This document shows, in pieces, positions 45,950-54,904 of a stretch of DNA of 64,000 nucleotides. The notes below the pieces were generated by a model. The model saw only the letters and a list, made by a program, of their open reading frames with translations, did no database searches and was not told the origin of the DNA. The position numbers were made by a program, and so were the translations under genes. Location: positions 1 through 64,000 of the forward strand of contig NZ_MLCB01000172.1 of assembly GCF_001890925.1 (NCBI RefSeq). The letters run 5' to 3'. Each line of letters starts with the position of its first letter. Position 1 is the first letter of the stretch. This DNA comes from Planktotalea frisia (lineage in GTDB: Bacteria; Pseudomonadota; Alphaproteobacteria; Rhodobacterales; Rhodobacteraceae).

Positions 45950-46645
45950 ATGAAGAAGGTCTATGGCAGCGCTGCCGAGGCTCTGGACGGCGTGCTTTTT
46001 GATGGCATGTTTATTGCGTCCGGCGGCTTTGGCCTTTGCGGCATTCCCGAATTGCTCCTTGAGGCGATCAAGGATGCAGGCACAAAGGATCTCACATTTG
46101 CGTCCAACAACGCGGGTGTTGATGATTTCGGCATCGGCATTTTATTGCAAACCAAGCAAGTGAAGAAGATGATCTCGTCCTATGTTGGTGAGAACGCAGA
46201 ATTCATGCGTCAGTATCTCTCAGGCGAGCTTGAGTTGGAGTTTAATCCACAAGGCACTTTGGCAGAGCGCATGCGCGCCGGTGGCTGCGGCATCCCCGGG
46301 TTTTATACGAAAACGGGTGTCGGTACTGTGATTGCTGAGGGCAAAGAGCACAAAGATTTCAATGGCGAGACCTACATCATGGAGGAAGGCATCGTCGCCG
46401 ACCTTGCTATTGTGAAAGCTTGGAAAGCGGATGCGACGGGCAATCTTGTGTTCCGCAAGACCGCGCGCAACTTCAACCCGCCCGCAGCCATGTGTGGCAA
46501 GATGTGCATCGTTGAGGTGGAAGAGATTGTCGAGACAGGCTCGCTTGATCCTGACAGCATTCATTTGCCCGGCATTTATGTGCACCGCATCATTCAAGGT
46601 GATCACGAAAAGCGCATTGAACAGCGCACAGTGCGGGAGGCGTAA
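45950..46645 (+). CDS. 3-oxoacid CoA-transferase subunit A
   Basis: Alpha subunit of a succinyl-CoA:3-ketoacid or related CoA-transferase, 231 residues. The glycine-rich CoA-binding stretch GMFIASGGFGLCGIPELL lies near 19-36, and GTLAERMRAGGCGIPGFYTK near 102 is typical of the SCOT/AtoD family. The N-terminus MKKVYGSAAEALDG is the usual start. It is followed 3 nt later by subunit B. The likely role is activating acetoacetate or similar acids for oxidation. The precise acceptor is not determinable. Confidence 0.92.
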   Translation: MKKVYGSAAEALDGVLFDGMFIASGGFGLCGIPELLLEAIKDAGTKDLTFASNNAGVDDFGIGILLQTKQVKKMISSYVGENAEFMRQYLSGELELEFNPQGTLAERMRAGGCGIPGFYTKTGVGTVIAEGKEHKDFNGETYIMEEGIVADLAIVKAWKADATGNLVFRKTARNFNPPAAMCGKMCIVEVEEIVETGSLDPDSIHLPGIYVHRIIQGDHEKRIEQRTVREA

Positions 46646-46648
46646 ATC

Positions 46649-47272
46649 ATGTGGGATCGTAATCAAATGGCGGCACGCGCCGCGCAAGAGCTACAAGATG
46701 GTTGGTATGTAAACCTTGGCATCGGGATTCCGACACTGGTGAGCAACTACATTCCTGAGGGCATCGAAGTGACGTTGCAATCAGAGAACGGTATGCTTGG
46801 CATGGGGCCATTCCCAATTTCCGGTGAAGAGGATGCAGACCTGATCAATGCGGGTAAGCAAACGATCACCGAATTGCCGCAAACCGCTTATTTCGATTCA
46901 GCGCAGTCTTTCGGCATGATCCGCGGTGGCAAGATCGCGATGGCGATTTTGGGCGCGATGGAAGTGGCTGAAAACGGTGATCTGGCGAACTGGATGATTC
47001 CAGGCAAGCTGGTCAAAGGCATGGGCGGCGCGATGGATTTGGTCGCGGGCGTTGGTCGTGTGGTTGTTGTGATGGATCACACCAACAAACATGGCGTAAG
47101 TAAAGTGTTGAAAGAATGCACACTGCCACTAACTGGCAAGTCTGTGGTCGATCGCATCATCACCAATCTTGGTGTTTTGGATGTGGTTGAAGGCGGTTTG
47201 AGCATTGTCGAAACGGCTGAGGGCGTTTCAGAGGATGAACTGCGCGCTGCAACAGAAGCGACGATCATTTAA
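46649..47272 (+). CDS. 3-oxoacid CoA-transferase subunit B
   Basis: Beta subunit of the CoA-transferase, 207 residues. The catalytic glutamate is in [11 protein letters not shown] near residue 51. The segments [20 protein letters not shown] at the start and [20 protein letters not shown] in the second half are family hallmarks. It follows subunit A after 3 nt, with which it forms the heteromeric enzyme. It is followed by a long perfect hairpin before the convergent lytic transglycosylase. Confidence 0.93.
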   Translation: MWDRNQMAARAAQELQDGWYVNLGIGIPTLVSNYIPEGIEVTLQSENGMLGMGPFPISGEEDADLINAGKQTITELPQTAYFDSAQSFGMIRGGKIAMAILGAMEVAENGDLANWMIPGKLVKGMGGAMDLVAGVGRVVVVMDHTNKHGVSKVLKECTLPLTGKSVVDRIITNLGVLDVVEGGLSIVETAEGVSEDELRAATEATII

Positions 47273-47281
47273 GAGAACCTA

Positions 47282-47310
47282 TGGCTTCGCGTGCCTAGCA
47301 CGCGAAGCTA
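47282..47310. terminator. Bidirectional hairpin between convergent genes
   Basis: A perfect 11-bp stem (GCTTCGCGTGC with GCACGCGAAGC) with a CTA loop, extendable by a G-U and a U-A pair. It lies just after the CoA-transferase stop and includes the lytic-transglycosylase stop codon. There is no T-run, so it may act as a Rho-aided or RNA-end-protecting hairpin for both genes. Confidence 0.55.
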
Positions 47311-47901
47311 CCCGCCGAGCTGTTTGAACACGCAGCCATCGGTCGCCAGTTGCGGCGGCGTCACGCAAAGCCCCCGCGCGACTTGAAACGCGGCAAGCAC
47401 TTTGGGCACATAATCGCGTGTTTCAGAATAAGGTGGCACACCGTTGTTCTTACGCACCGCCCCTTCCCCTGCATTATAGGCCGCGAGAACGAGAACAGGA
47501 TCATTGCCAAACTCGCCCATAAGCCAATCAAGATATGCGACACCACCAGATATATTCTGTGCAGGAATGTTCACATCAGTCACACCAAAGCGAGCGGCCG
47601 TCGCGGGCATCAACTGCATCAAACCTTGCGCACCCGCTGAGCTTACTGCGTTTGACTTGCCAGCTGATTCCACAGCGATCACCGCAAGCACGAGCGCCGG
47701 TGACACCTTTTTCCCGATCGTTGCTTTCAGGATCTCGACCCCGTGTGCTTGGCTGATCGTGTAAAGCGTTTGCAAACGCGGTGCGCGCACACCGCCACCA
47801 GACGGTGGATTGTTCAGCCTGTTTAGCGCAGTCTGATAGCGCCCACCGGTTTTATCCAGCGCTGTCGGGACTTTCTCCCAAAACCACGCATAAGAGCCCA
47901 C
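47308..47901 (-). CDS. Lytic transglycosylase (SLT domain)
   Basis: Peptidoglycan-cleaving enzyme of the Slt/MltE fold. The catalytic glutamate is in LAVIAVESAGKSNAVSSAGA, followed by GLMQLMPATAARFGV, GGVAYLDWLMGEF and LAAYNAGEGAVRKN, all classic. The listed start is a GTG at 47901 giving 197 residues, but this omits any signal peptide and cuts into a recognisable region. The frame stays open upstream to 48243 and encodes a likely linker (FPEFSAKRQKPPKKG, RITIQITPDG) without any ATG, GTG or TTG. The true N-terminus is therefore unresolved. Confidence 0.82.
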   Translation of the reverse strand: MGSYAWFWEKVPTALDKTGGRYQTALNRLNNPPSGGGVRAPRLQTLYTISQAHGVEILKATIGKKVSPALVLAVIAVESAGKSNAVSSAGAQGLMQLMPATAARFGVTDVNIPAQNISGGVAYLDWLMGEFGNDPVLVLAAYNAGEGAVRKNNGVPPYSETRDYVPKVLAAFQVARGLCVTPPQLATDGCVFKQLGG

Positions 47902-48162
47902 TGCGTTTGAACGCGTCGAACCGCTTGCACCACTTGAAGCGCCGCCCCCGACAATCGCGCCTGCTTTGGGACCGTCCGGTGTGATCTGAATGGTAATCCG
48001 TTTGCGCGATCCCTTTTTGGGCGGCTTTTGGCGCTTGGCGGAAAACTCTGGAAACGGTTTAGGAGTGGCCCCTTCCGTTTGTGCAAAGCTCGCAGGTTGA
48101 AGTGGTCCGGCAAAACTGGACAGCGTGCTAAGATGTATCCAACCTTGAAGACAGGAATGCAG
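47902..48162 (-). other. Probable N-terminal extension of the lytic transglycosylase
   Basis: In frame with the transglycosylase and free of stops. It reads, from the 5' side, a weak signal-like stretch (LSTLSSFAGPLQPASFAQ), then a proline/lysine linker and a serine/glycine spacer before WFWEKVP. The only near-start codons are CTG at 48162 and 48123 and ATA at 48138. The sequence looks protein-coding, so the annotated GTG start is probably too short, or the signal peptide has been damaged. Confidence 0.5.
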
Positions 48163-48273
48163 CTTGCACCAAAGTGGGACAGCTGGGAACGCATGTGGGA
48201 ATTTCCCATGGGATTGTCCCTTGGTGGTACGCTCGCGATTTACCTACTTCTCAGCGCAATCTTAGGAGCCTAA
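48133..48273 (+). CDS. Possible small membrane protein
   Basis: A 46-residue ORF from the ATG at 48133: MYPTLKTGMQLAPKWDSWER, then a C-terminal hydrophobic helix (GLSLGGTLAIYLLLSAILGA). It lies just upstream of the AAA+ ATPase gene on the same strand and opposite the N-terminal extension of the transglycosylase, which counts against it. The ribosome-binding site is weak (a GGA about 15 nt before). The single-helix tail protein pattern is plausible, but it may be a chance ORF. Confidence 0.35.
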   Translation: MYPTLKTGMQLAPKWDSWERMWEFPMGLSLGGTLAIYLLLSAILGA

Positions 48274-48354
48274 AGCAGGCCCTTTACACGCCACATTTTG
48301 CCCCAACTCGATTGATAGCTTGACCCGAACACAAGTATTCAATGGGGCTTCAAA

Positions 48355-49662
48355 ATGAACATGCAAACCAGCGCCGTGATGGCACCACCGCCGCCCAAGG
48401 GCTTGCAGCAGATGAAGCTGTCCGTCGTCATGATGCGCGACATCATGTTGAAAACCATGTTTCGCAAGAACGTGGACACCGCCACTGAGGTCGCGCGCGC
48501 CATTTGTTTGCCTTTGCAAGTCACGCAAGAACTCATCGACCTTGCGCGCGAGCAAAAATTGCTCGAAGCGACAGGAACGCTGAACGCGAATAGTGGCAGT
48601 GAAATGGGGTTTCAGCTAACCGACGCGGGCAAAGCGCGCACAATGGATGCGCTTCAACAGTCCGAGTATTTTGGTGCGATGCCTGTGCCCTTGGACGTTT
48701 ACCGCGAACAGGTGAAACGCCAGTCGATCCGAAACATCATGATCACACGAGGTCAATTGACGGATGCGATGGGGCATTTGATCTTGCCTGATGATCTGCT
48801 TGGCAACCTTGGACCGGCCGTAAGTTCGGGCCGCTCGATCTTGATGTATGGCCCTCCTGGCAATGGTAAGTCCTCTATTTCAAACGGAATTCGTGACGCG
48901 CTTGGCGACAAAATCTATGTACCGCGCGCGATCGAATATGCGGGTCAGGTGATCACCGTTTACGATCCAATCGTGCACAGTGCCGTTGAAGAACAGGTCG
49001 ATGATCCAAACCAGCTGCGCCGAAGAACGGTATTCGATACGCGCTATGTGAAATGTCAGCGACCCACTGTAATCACAGGTGGTGAGTTGTCGCTCAATAT
49101 GCTCGATCTGGTTTATAACCCTACTGCGCGCACCTATCAGGCACCACTTCAGCTCAAATCAACAGGTGGAATTTTCATTGTGGATGACCTTGGCCGACAG
49201 GCCGAACCCCCACAATCGCTCGTCAACCGTTGGATCGTTCCGTTGGAAGAAAGCAAAGATATTCTCGCTCTGCAATCCGGTGAAAAATTCGAAGTTCCGT
49301 TTGACACTTTGGTGATTTTTTCGACCAACTTCCACCCAAATGAGATCTTTGACCAAGCTGCTTTGCGTCGTATTTTCTACAAAATCAAAATCGATGGTCC
49401 GTCTCAGGAAAACTTTTTGAAAAGTTTCGCATTGGTTGCAAACAAAAAGGGGATTCCACTTACTGAGGATGCGCTGATCTATCTTTTGCAAACGAAATAC
49501 CCGACGATTGATAATGTCTATGCGAACTATCAGCCGATCTTTTTGATCGATCAAATGATCGCAATTTGTGAATTTGAGGGCATTCCAAATCAGATGTCCC
49601 CTGAGCTGATTGATCGCGCTTGGGCGAACATGTTCGTCAAGGACGAGGTAATCGTGAAGTAA
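48355..49662 (+). CDS. AAA+ ATPase of unknown function
   Basis: A 435-residue ATPase. The first 100 residues are helical with a winged-helix look (VARAICLPLQVTQELIDLAR, GFQLTDAGKARTMDAL). Walker A GPPGNGKSS is at 166-174, Walker B IFIVDDLG at 273-280, sensor-1 FSTNF near 322-326 and an arginine-finger candidate ALRRI at 336-340. The C-terminus carries a helical lid domain. The combination of an N-terminal DNA-binding-like domain with an MoxR-like AAA core and no recognised partner is of interest. The helicase gene starts 71 nt downstream. Confidence 0.85.
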   Translation: MNMQTSAVMAPPPPKGLQQMKLSVVMMRDIMLKTMFRKNVDTATEVARAICLPLQVTQELIDLAREQKLLEATGTLNANSGSEMGFQLTDAGKARTMDALQQSEYFGAMPVPLDVYREQVKRQSIRNIMITRGQLTDAMGHLILPDDLLGNLGPAVSSGRSILMYGPPGNGKSSISNGIRDALGDKIYVPRAIEYAGQVITVYDPIVHSAVEEQVDDPNQLRRRTVFDTRYVKCQRPTVITGGELSLNMLDLVYNPTARTYQAPLQLKSTGGIFIVDDLGRQAEPPQSLVNRWIVPLEESKDILALQSGEKFEVPFDTLVIFSTNFHPNEIFDQAALRRIFYKIKIDGPSQENFLKSFALVANKKGIPLTEDALIYLLQTKYPTIDNVYANYQPIFLIDQMIAICEFEGIPNQMSPELIDRAWANMFVKDEVIVK

Positions 49663-49733
49663 GCAAAGGTGGCCTTACGTTCTAAGCAGGTAAGGTGACT
49701 TGCACTCTGCCTTGAACGCGATATGTCCAGGGG

Positions 49734-52139
49734 ATGGAGCCTGTTCACCCTTTGATCGCAGATTGGTTCACCGCTCAAGAGTGGACCATTCACCCCCATC
49801 AGCAGGACATGCTTGCGCGCGCGGATGATCCGGCGACCTTGCTCATCGCACCCACTGGCGGTGGCAAAACGATGGCTGGATTTTTGCCTACGTTGAACGA
49901 ATTAGCGGATGGCATTCACGAAGGATTGCACACTCTTTATGTGTCCCCTCTCAAGGCGCTAGCCTCTGATATCAAACGTAATTTACGCCGACCTGTCGAT
50001 GAAATCGGCTTGCCTATCAGGATCGAAGATCGAACCGGCGACACGTCTGCAACGCGCAAGAAACGCCAACGCGCGGATCCACCCCACATCCTTTTGACAA
50101 CACCAGAAAGCCTCGCGTTGCTCACGTCCTATGAGGACGCGCCACGCATGTTCAAAGGCCTCAAACGCATCGTGATTGATGAAATTCACGCGCTCGCAGA
50201 TAGCAAGCGCGGGGATCAACTGATGCTTGCGCTCAGCGCAGTCCAAAACATGTGCGACGGCCTGCGCCGCGTCGGGCTATCTGCAACGGTTGAGGACCCT
50301 GCGGCCATCGCGCATTTCCTCGCGCGTCATCCTGATTCCTGCGATATTGTGCTCGCCGATCCGGGGCCTGATCCAGATATTTCCATGCTGAATATCGCAG
50401 AGCCGCCCCCCTGGGCTGGCGGCGGTGCTGCCTACGCGATCCCTGCGGTTCTTGAGCAAATCAAGCAACACAAAACCACGCTGATTTTTCACAACACGCG
50501 CGCTCAGGCTGAAATTTTCTTTCACAACTTGTGGCTCGCCAATGAAGACAGTCTGCCGATTGGCATTCACCACGGCTCTCTTGACAAAGTGCAACGCGAA
50601 CGGGTCGAAGCGGCGATGGTACGCGGAGATCTCGCAGCGATTGTGTGCACAGGTTCGCTCGATCTGGGGATTGATTGGGGCGATGTTGATTTGGTTATTC
50701 AGATTGGTGCGCCCAAAAACGTCAAACGGCTTGTGCAGCGCATTGGGCGCGCGAACCACCGCTACAACGCCCCGTCCAAGGCTCTGCTGGTGCCTGCAAA
50801 TCGCTTTGAGGTAGTGGAATGTGTTGCTGCGTTGCAAGCGGTTAAAGAGCATGAGCTTGATGGCGATCCGCGGGGTCCCGGCCCTTTGGATGTGCTGTGC
50901 CAACACATCCTGATCCGCGCATGTGCTGGCCCGATTGACCCCGACGCGCTTTACCAAGAGATCAAAAGCGTAGGCGCATATAGCATGGTGACCCGCGCAC
51001 AGTTTGAGGACTGTTTTGATTTTTGCGCCACCGGCGGTTACGCGTTGCGCGCTTATGACAAATGGAAGCGTCTGCAAGAGCGTAACGATGGCACATGGGC
51101 GCTTCGTGATCCGCGTGCGGCACAGCGCATTCGCATGAACATCGGCACGATCCAAGACACCGATACGTTGAAAGTGCGCTTGCAGAAAAGTCGCGGCGGC
51201 AAACCTTTGGGTGAGATCGAAGAAGGCTTTGCATCGACCCTCACACAGGGCGATACGTTTTTAATTGGCGGGCAAATCGTGCGTTATGAGGGCTTGCGCG
51301 AAATGACAGTCGAAGTGACGCGTCGCGCAGATAAAAAGCCAAAAGTCGCAACATTTGGTGGAACGAAATTTGCGACCTCCACGCAACTCAGCCAACGGAT
51401 CTTGCGCATGTTTCAACAAGACGATTGGCCAGACCTTCCCGCGTGCACTGCTGACTGGCTAACACTACAAAGAGGTGTCAGCATACTCCCGCGCCCCGGC
51501 CGTCTCTTGATCGAAAGTTTTCCGCATGAGCATCGAAACCATACGGTCGTGTACGGATTTGCAGGCCGCAACGCACAACAAACGTTAGGTTTGCTTTTGT
51601 CCAAACGTATGGAAGAGCTTGGCTATGATCCGCTTGGCTTTGTGGCAACGGACCATGCGACGCTTTTTTGGGGGCTACGGGCGGTGACAGATCCAGACGC
51701 TCTCATGGATCCTGATATGATGGAACAAGGGCTTGAACAGTGGCTTGCTGGTAACGCTTTGATCAAACGCACCTTTCGCGCATCCGCAACGATCGCGGGT
51801 TTGATAGAACGCAACCTTCCCTCGCAACGTAAAAACGGGCGGCAAGCGACGTTTAGCTCTGACATCCTTTATGACACACTGCACAAATATGATCCCGAAC
51901 ACCTGCTTTTGAGGATCACCAAACAAGAAGCGCTGCGCGGTCTTGTTGACTTTGGTCGTATCCGTTTGATGCTAGAGCAAACACGCGGCAGGATAGATTT
52001 CATAACGCTTAAGCGGGTCACGCCATTGGCTGCACCCATGTTTCTCGAGATGGGTCGCATCCCTATCAAAGGCGCAGCAGAGGAGCGCTTGCTTGCCGCT
52101 GAAACCGCCGCCTTGATGAGCGCTGCGGGTCTGGCGTAG
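49734..52139 (+). CDS. Ligase-associated DNA damage response DEXH-box helicase (Lhr-like)
   Basis: Large superfamily-2 helicase of 801 residues. Walker A is APTGGGKT at 39-46 and the DEIH box at 149-152 (IVIDEIHAL). Later motifs are VGLSATVEDP and, in the second RecA domain, RIGRANHRY. The C-terminal half matches Lhr-core helicases. ATG at 49734 is the first possible start after an in-frame stop at 49713. It lies 9 nt before pdeM, the partner in the ligase-associated repair module. Confidence 0.92.
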   Translation: MEPVHPLIADWFTAQEWTIHPHQQDMLARADDPATLLIAPTGGGKTMAGFLPTLNELADGIHEGLHTLYVSPLKALASDIKRNLRRPVDEIGLPIRIEDRTGDTSATRKKRQRADPPHILLTTPESLALLTSYEDAPRMFKGLKRIVIDEIHALADSKRGDQLMLALSAVQNMCDGLRRVGLSATVEDPAAIAHFLARHPDSCDIVLADPGPDPDISMLNIAEPPPWAGGGAAYAIPAVLEQIKQHKTTLIFHNTRAQAEIFFHNLWLANEDSLPIGIHHGSLDKVQRERVEAAMVRGDLAAIVCTGSLDLGIDWGDVDLVIQIGAPKNVKRLVQRIGRANHRYNAPSKALLVPANRFEVVECVAALQAVKEHELDGDPRGPGPLDVLCQHILIRACAGPIDPDALYQEIKSVGAYSMVTRAQFEDCFDFCATGGYALRAYDKWKRLQERNDGTWALRDPRAAQRIRMNIGTIQDTDTLKVRLQKSRGGKPLGEIEEGFASTLTQGDTFLIGGQIVRYEGLREMTVEVTRRADKKPKVATFGGTKFATSTQLSQRILRMFQQDDWPDLPACTADWLTLQRGVSILPRPGRLLIESFPHEHRNHTVVYGFAGRNAQQTLGLLLSKRMEELGYDPLGFVATDHATLFWGLRAVTDPDALMDPDMMEQGLEQWLAGNALIKRTFRASATIAGLIERNLPSQRKNGRQATFSSDILYDTLHKYDPEHLLLRITKQEALRGLVDFGRIRLMLEQTRGRIDFITLKRVTPLAAPMFLEMGRIPIKGAAEERLLAAETAALMSAAGLA

Positions 52140-52148
52140 ACAAGTGAG

Positions 52149-52820
52149 ATGAGCCACCACGCCTTTTCCTTCAATGGTGAGATGTTACATGCGCTACCGT
52201 CTGGCGCACTCTATTGGCCTGCGCAAAACTTGCTTTGCGTCTCTGATCTGCACTTTGGTAAAGCCCAGCGATACGCGCTTCAAGGTGGCAGCGCATTGCC
52301 GCCATACGAGGTGAAAGATACGTTGATGCGGCTCGATCACGACATCACTACTCAGGCCGCAAAGACTGTTATTTGCCTCGGTGATAGCTTTGATCGAATA
52401 AGCGCCAGCGCTGATCTTGATCTTGACGCTCGTGAATGGATCACGCGTTTACAAGCAGGGCGTGAATGGATTTGGATTGAGGGAAACCATGATCCGGGGC
52501 CAGTTGATTTGGGTGGCACACACTTAGCTGAACACCTCAGGGCCGGGCTTATTTTTCGTCACATCGCGATTGGAGAGACTTTAAAAAGTGGTGAAATTTC
52601 AGGGCATTACCATCCAAAAATCACGCTGAATCTAAAGGCGCGCGCGCTGACGCGCAGATGCTTTGCAATAGATGAGCGGCGTCTCATCATGCCTGCATTC
52701 GGCACCTATACGGGCGGTTTGAGCGTGCGCGCTGAACCGCTTAACACCCTGTTGAGCACGAAAGCGATCGCAGTCCTAACAGGAGAAACCGCCCTGCCCG
52801 TTCCGATCAAAACGCGCTAA
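52149..52820 (+). CDS. pdeM: Ligase-associated DNA damage response endonuclease PdeM
   Basis: Calcineurin-like metallophosphatase of 223 residues acting as a nuclease in the ligase-associated DNA repair set. The metal motifs are SDLHFGKAQ near 32-40, GDSFDR near 77, EGNHDPGP near 113 and SGHYHPK near 150. It starts 9 nt after the helicase. The ATP-dependent DNA ligase and the exonuclease that complete the module are not in the window. Confidence 0.92.
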   Translation: MSHHAFSFNGEMLHALPSGALYWPAQNLLCVSDLHFGKAQRYALQGGSALPPYEVKDTLMRLDHDITTQAAKTVICLGDSFDRISASADLDLDAREWITRLQAGREWIWIEGNHDPGPVDLGGTHLAEHLRAGLIFRHIAIGETLKSGEISGHYHPKITLNLKARALTRRCFAIDERRLIMPAFGTYTGGLSVRAEPLNTLLSTKAIAVLTGETALPVPIKTR

Positions 52821-52828
52821 AACGAGGC

Positions 52829-53677
52829 CTAGGCGACGTCTGTTAGTTTGGGAATTCCAAACTGCTCAACTTTGTCGAGTTTGGTTTTGCTCACTGGAAT
52901 TTCGCTTTCATTCTCTAACAAAACATACGGCTTTTTCGCATTAGGGACCCAGCCTCGAATGGCATCGCGATGCACCCAGTGCGAGCGGTGAACAGTCAAA
53001 CCAAGTGTGCCGTCGAGTTCGTCCACTGCATCCAGAAATCGCATACGCGTTTGATAAGTCTCCGAACAAGTTTTCACCTGAACGAAATGACCTTTTGCCG
53101 TGATGTGGATAATGCGCGCCGCTTGCGGAATATTTAGACGCTTTGCCAAACGCGAATGTGGAGGCAAAGAGGCGGGCTGCAACGCGGACTCGGTTTGCGC
53201 GATAACGTCTGTTTTTGCGTCCAACGATGGAAAGAAAACGAACCGTACGAGAAAAATGAAACCCAAACTCAAAGTTGCATAAAGCGTCAGCAATCCAAAT
53301 CCCGGCTTGTCCAGATTACTTTTGCCGAACACGTTGACCAACATGAACTGCAACAAAGCGCCGATTGTAGGCGCACACAGAAACACAAACACAATGTTTC
53401 GCAAGGATGCGGTCGCCTTGGGCAGTATGACAACACACACTTCATTCACAACATATGCGGCAACGATGCAAACCCCGAGCAAAACCGCCCATGTCAGCAA
53501 CAGTTCCGTGACACTGTCGCTGTCATATGTTCCGAAAGGGCCGCTATAGGCCGCAACAATCGAACACGCGAGCCAGATCAAGAGCGTTTTAGGATGAAAC
53601 GCCTTTTTAACGCCCGCGACCACTGCCTTTGGCAGTGCGTGTAAAAGATTGGGTCTCAAACGTTTAGTCCTGTCCAA
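52829..53677 (-). CDS. Membrane-anchored LytTR-domain DNA-binding regulator
   Basis: 282 residues. The N-terminal half has four hydrophobic segments (about 33-52, 60-80, 88-112 and 125-148). A linker leads to a C-terminal LytTR DNA-binding domain at about 182-275 (HFVQVKTCSETYQTRMRFLD, LTVHRSHWVHRDAIRGWVPN). No response-receiver domain is present, so it is a one-component membrane regulator. The start is TTG at 53677 with AGGAAG 7 nt upstream. It converges on pdeM, is followed upstream by an imperfect palindrome, and its ligand is unknown. Confidence 0.85.
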   Translation of the reverse strand: MDRTKRLRPNLLHALPKAVVAGVKKAFHPKTLLIWLACSIVAAYSGPFGTYDSDSVTELLLTWAVLLGVCIVAAYVVNEVCVVILPKATASLRNIVFVFLCAPTIGALLQFMLVNVFGKSNLDKPGFGLLTLYATLSLGFIFLVRFVFFPSLDAKTDVIAQTESALQPASLPPHSRLAKRLNIPQAARIIHITAKGHFVQVKTCSETYQTRMRFLDAVDELDGTLGLTVHRSHWVHRDAIRGWVPNAKKPYVLLENESEIPVSKTKLDKVEQFGIPKLTDVA

Positions 53678-53706
53678 TTTTTTACTTCCTTGCGCGATCC
53701 TTAATT

Positions 53707-53733
53707 TTCACATTTGCGCGCTCGCAAAGTGAA
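53707..53733. promoter_or_regulatory. Imperfect inverted repeat upstream of the LytTR gene
   Basis: TTCACATTTGCG (53707-53718) faces CGCAAAGTGAA (53723-53733), pairing over 11 positions with one extra A in the left arm and a CGCT spacer. It lies 30 nt before the TTG start. It does not match the direct-repeat LytTR consensus, so it may be an operator for another regulator or an autoregulatory site. Confidence 0.4.
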
Positions 53734-53883
53734 TGGCATGCGAATTAATATAAATATTCCCCTCACCAAGTTTATCAAGCTCTTAAGCCTTTTCAAACTA
53801 GGGTTGTGCTCGGATTGATACACCTACAAATGAGTGCATTTTCAGCCAAAAGAACTCAGCGGCTCAGCGTCTCGTATGAACGC

Positions 53884-53913
53884 AAAAAGCTGCGCAGTTT
53901 CCCGCGCAGCTTT
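53884..53913 (-). terminator. Intrinsic terminator after folD
   Basis: A perfect 10-bp stem (AAAGCTGCGC with GCGCAGCTTT) with an 8-nt loop. On the minus strand it continues into TTTTT, 24 nt after the folD stop. It ends the folD transcript. Confidence 0.85.
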
Positions 53914-53936
53914 GGTAATTCTAGTATTTCAAAAGT

Positions 53937-54827
53937 TTACGCAGTTAGACCTTCTGGCTCAGCCAAGCCATTCGCACGACAGCATGCCGTCACTGTATTT
54001 GCCAGTAGACAAGCGATGGTCATAGGTCCAACACCGCCTGGGACAGGCGTGATTGCACCCGCAACTTCAGAGCATGACGCGAAATCAACATCGCCGACCA
54101 GCTTGTTTTTGCCGTCACGCTCGATCCGGTTGATGCCCACATCAATGACAGTTGCCCCTTTCTTGATCCAATCGCCCGGCACCATTTCTGGACGCCCAAC
54201 CGCCGCAACGACGATATCGGCGCGACCGACCACTTCCGGCAGGTCTTTCGTGCGCGAATGGGCGATTGTGACCGTGCAGCTATCACCCAGCAGAAGCTGA
54301 GCCATAGGTTTGCCCACAATATTAGAGCGCCCGATAACAACCGCATTCATCCCCGAGAGAGAGCCGTGATGATCCCGCAACATCATCAAGCAGCCAAGCG
54401 GCGTGCAAGGGACCATGCTTTTCTGACCGGTCCCAAGAAGACCGACGTTAGAGATGTGAAACCCATCAACGTCTTTCGCAGGATCGATCGAGTTGATCAC
54501 CAAGTCCTCATCAAGGTGCTTGGGTAGTGGAAGCTGCACCAAAATACCGTGGATGCTGGCATCCTTGTTGAGTTGGTCGATGACTGCGAGCAGATCCGCT
54601 TCTGACGTGTTCTCGTCAAGCTTATGCTCGACGCTTTTCATGCCAACTTCGTTGGTCATTTTGCCCTTAGAGCGCACATAAACCTGAGAAGCAGGGTCTT
54701 CGCCGACCAACACAACCGCAAGGCCCGGGGTAATGCCGTGCTCCGCTTTCAGTGCCGTCACATGTTCAGCCACTTGGCCGCGTACTTTGGCAGCGAATGC
54801 CTTACCATCAATAATTTGAGCGCTCAT
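53937..54827 (-). CDS. folD: Bifunctional methylene-THF dehydrogenase/methenyl-THF cyclohydrolase
   Basis: Interconverts methylene-, methenyl- and formyl-tetrahydrofolate with NADP(H). It has 296 residues. The active-site Y-x3-K is in VYVRSKGKM, the [10 protein letters not shown] stretch near 98, [11 protein letters not shown] near 140, the dinucleotide-binding [14 protein letters not shown] near 164 and the end [15 protein letters not shown]. The ATG at 54827 has AGGGA upstream; a GTG one codon before is less well spaced. It works with Fhs (next upstream) to pass one-carbon units between methylene-THF and formate, next to formate dehydrogenase. Confidence 0.96.
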   Translation of the reverse strand: MSAQIIDGKAFAAKVRGQVAEHVTALKAEHGITPGLAVVLVGEDPASQVYVRSKGKMTNEVGMKSVEHKLDENTSEADLLAVIDQLNKDASIHGILVQLPLPKHLDEDLVINSIDPAKDVDGFHISNVGLLGTGQKSMVPCTPLGCLMMLRDHHGSLSGMNAVVIGRSNIVGKPMAQLLLGDSCTVTIAHSRTKDLPEVVGRADIVVAAVGRPEMVPGDWIKKGATVIDVGINRIERDGKNKLVGDVDFASCSEVAGAITPVPGGVGPMTIACLLANTVTACCRANGLAEPEGLTA

Positions 54828-54904
54828 CACATCGTCCCTTTTTCGTCTTCAGACATTCGTAAAATGTAAGGCGGTGCCTGTCGCCACGCACCGCCCTTGT
54901 TTGT

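Noticed and set aside
47823-48209. 128-residue minus-strand ORF beginning MGNSHMRSQLSH
   Set aside because: It overlaps the lytic-transglycosylase frame, is rich in Arg and Pro without a domain, and the transglycosylase frame in the same DNA encodes recognisable family sequence.
48312-48341. TTGATA/TATTCA promoter pair just before the AAA+ ATPase
   Set aside because: The transcript would start about 7 nt before the ATG and exclude the ribosome-binding site.
50277-51155. 292-residue minus-strand ORF inside the helicase
   Set aside because: The helicase frame is conserved throughout; the antisense ORF shows no domain or ribosome-binding site.
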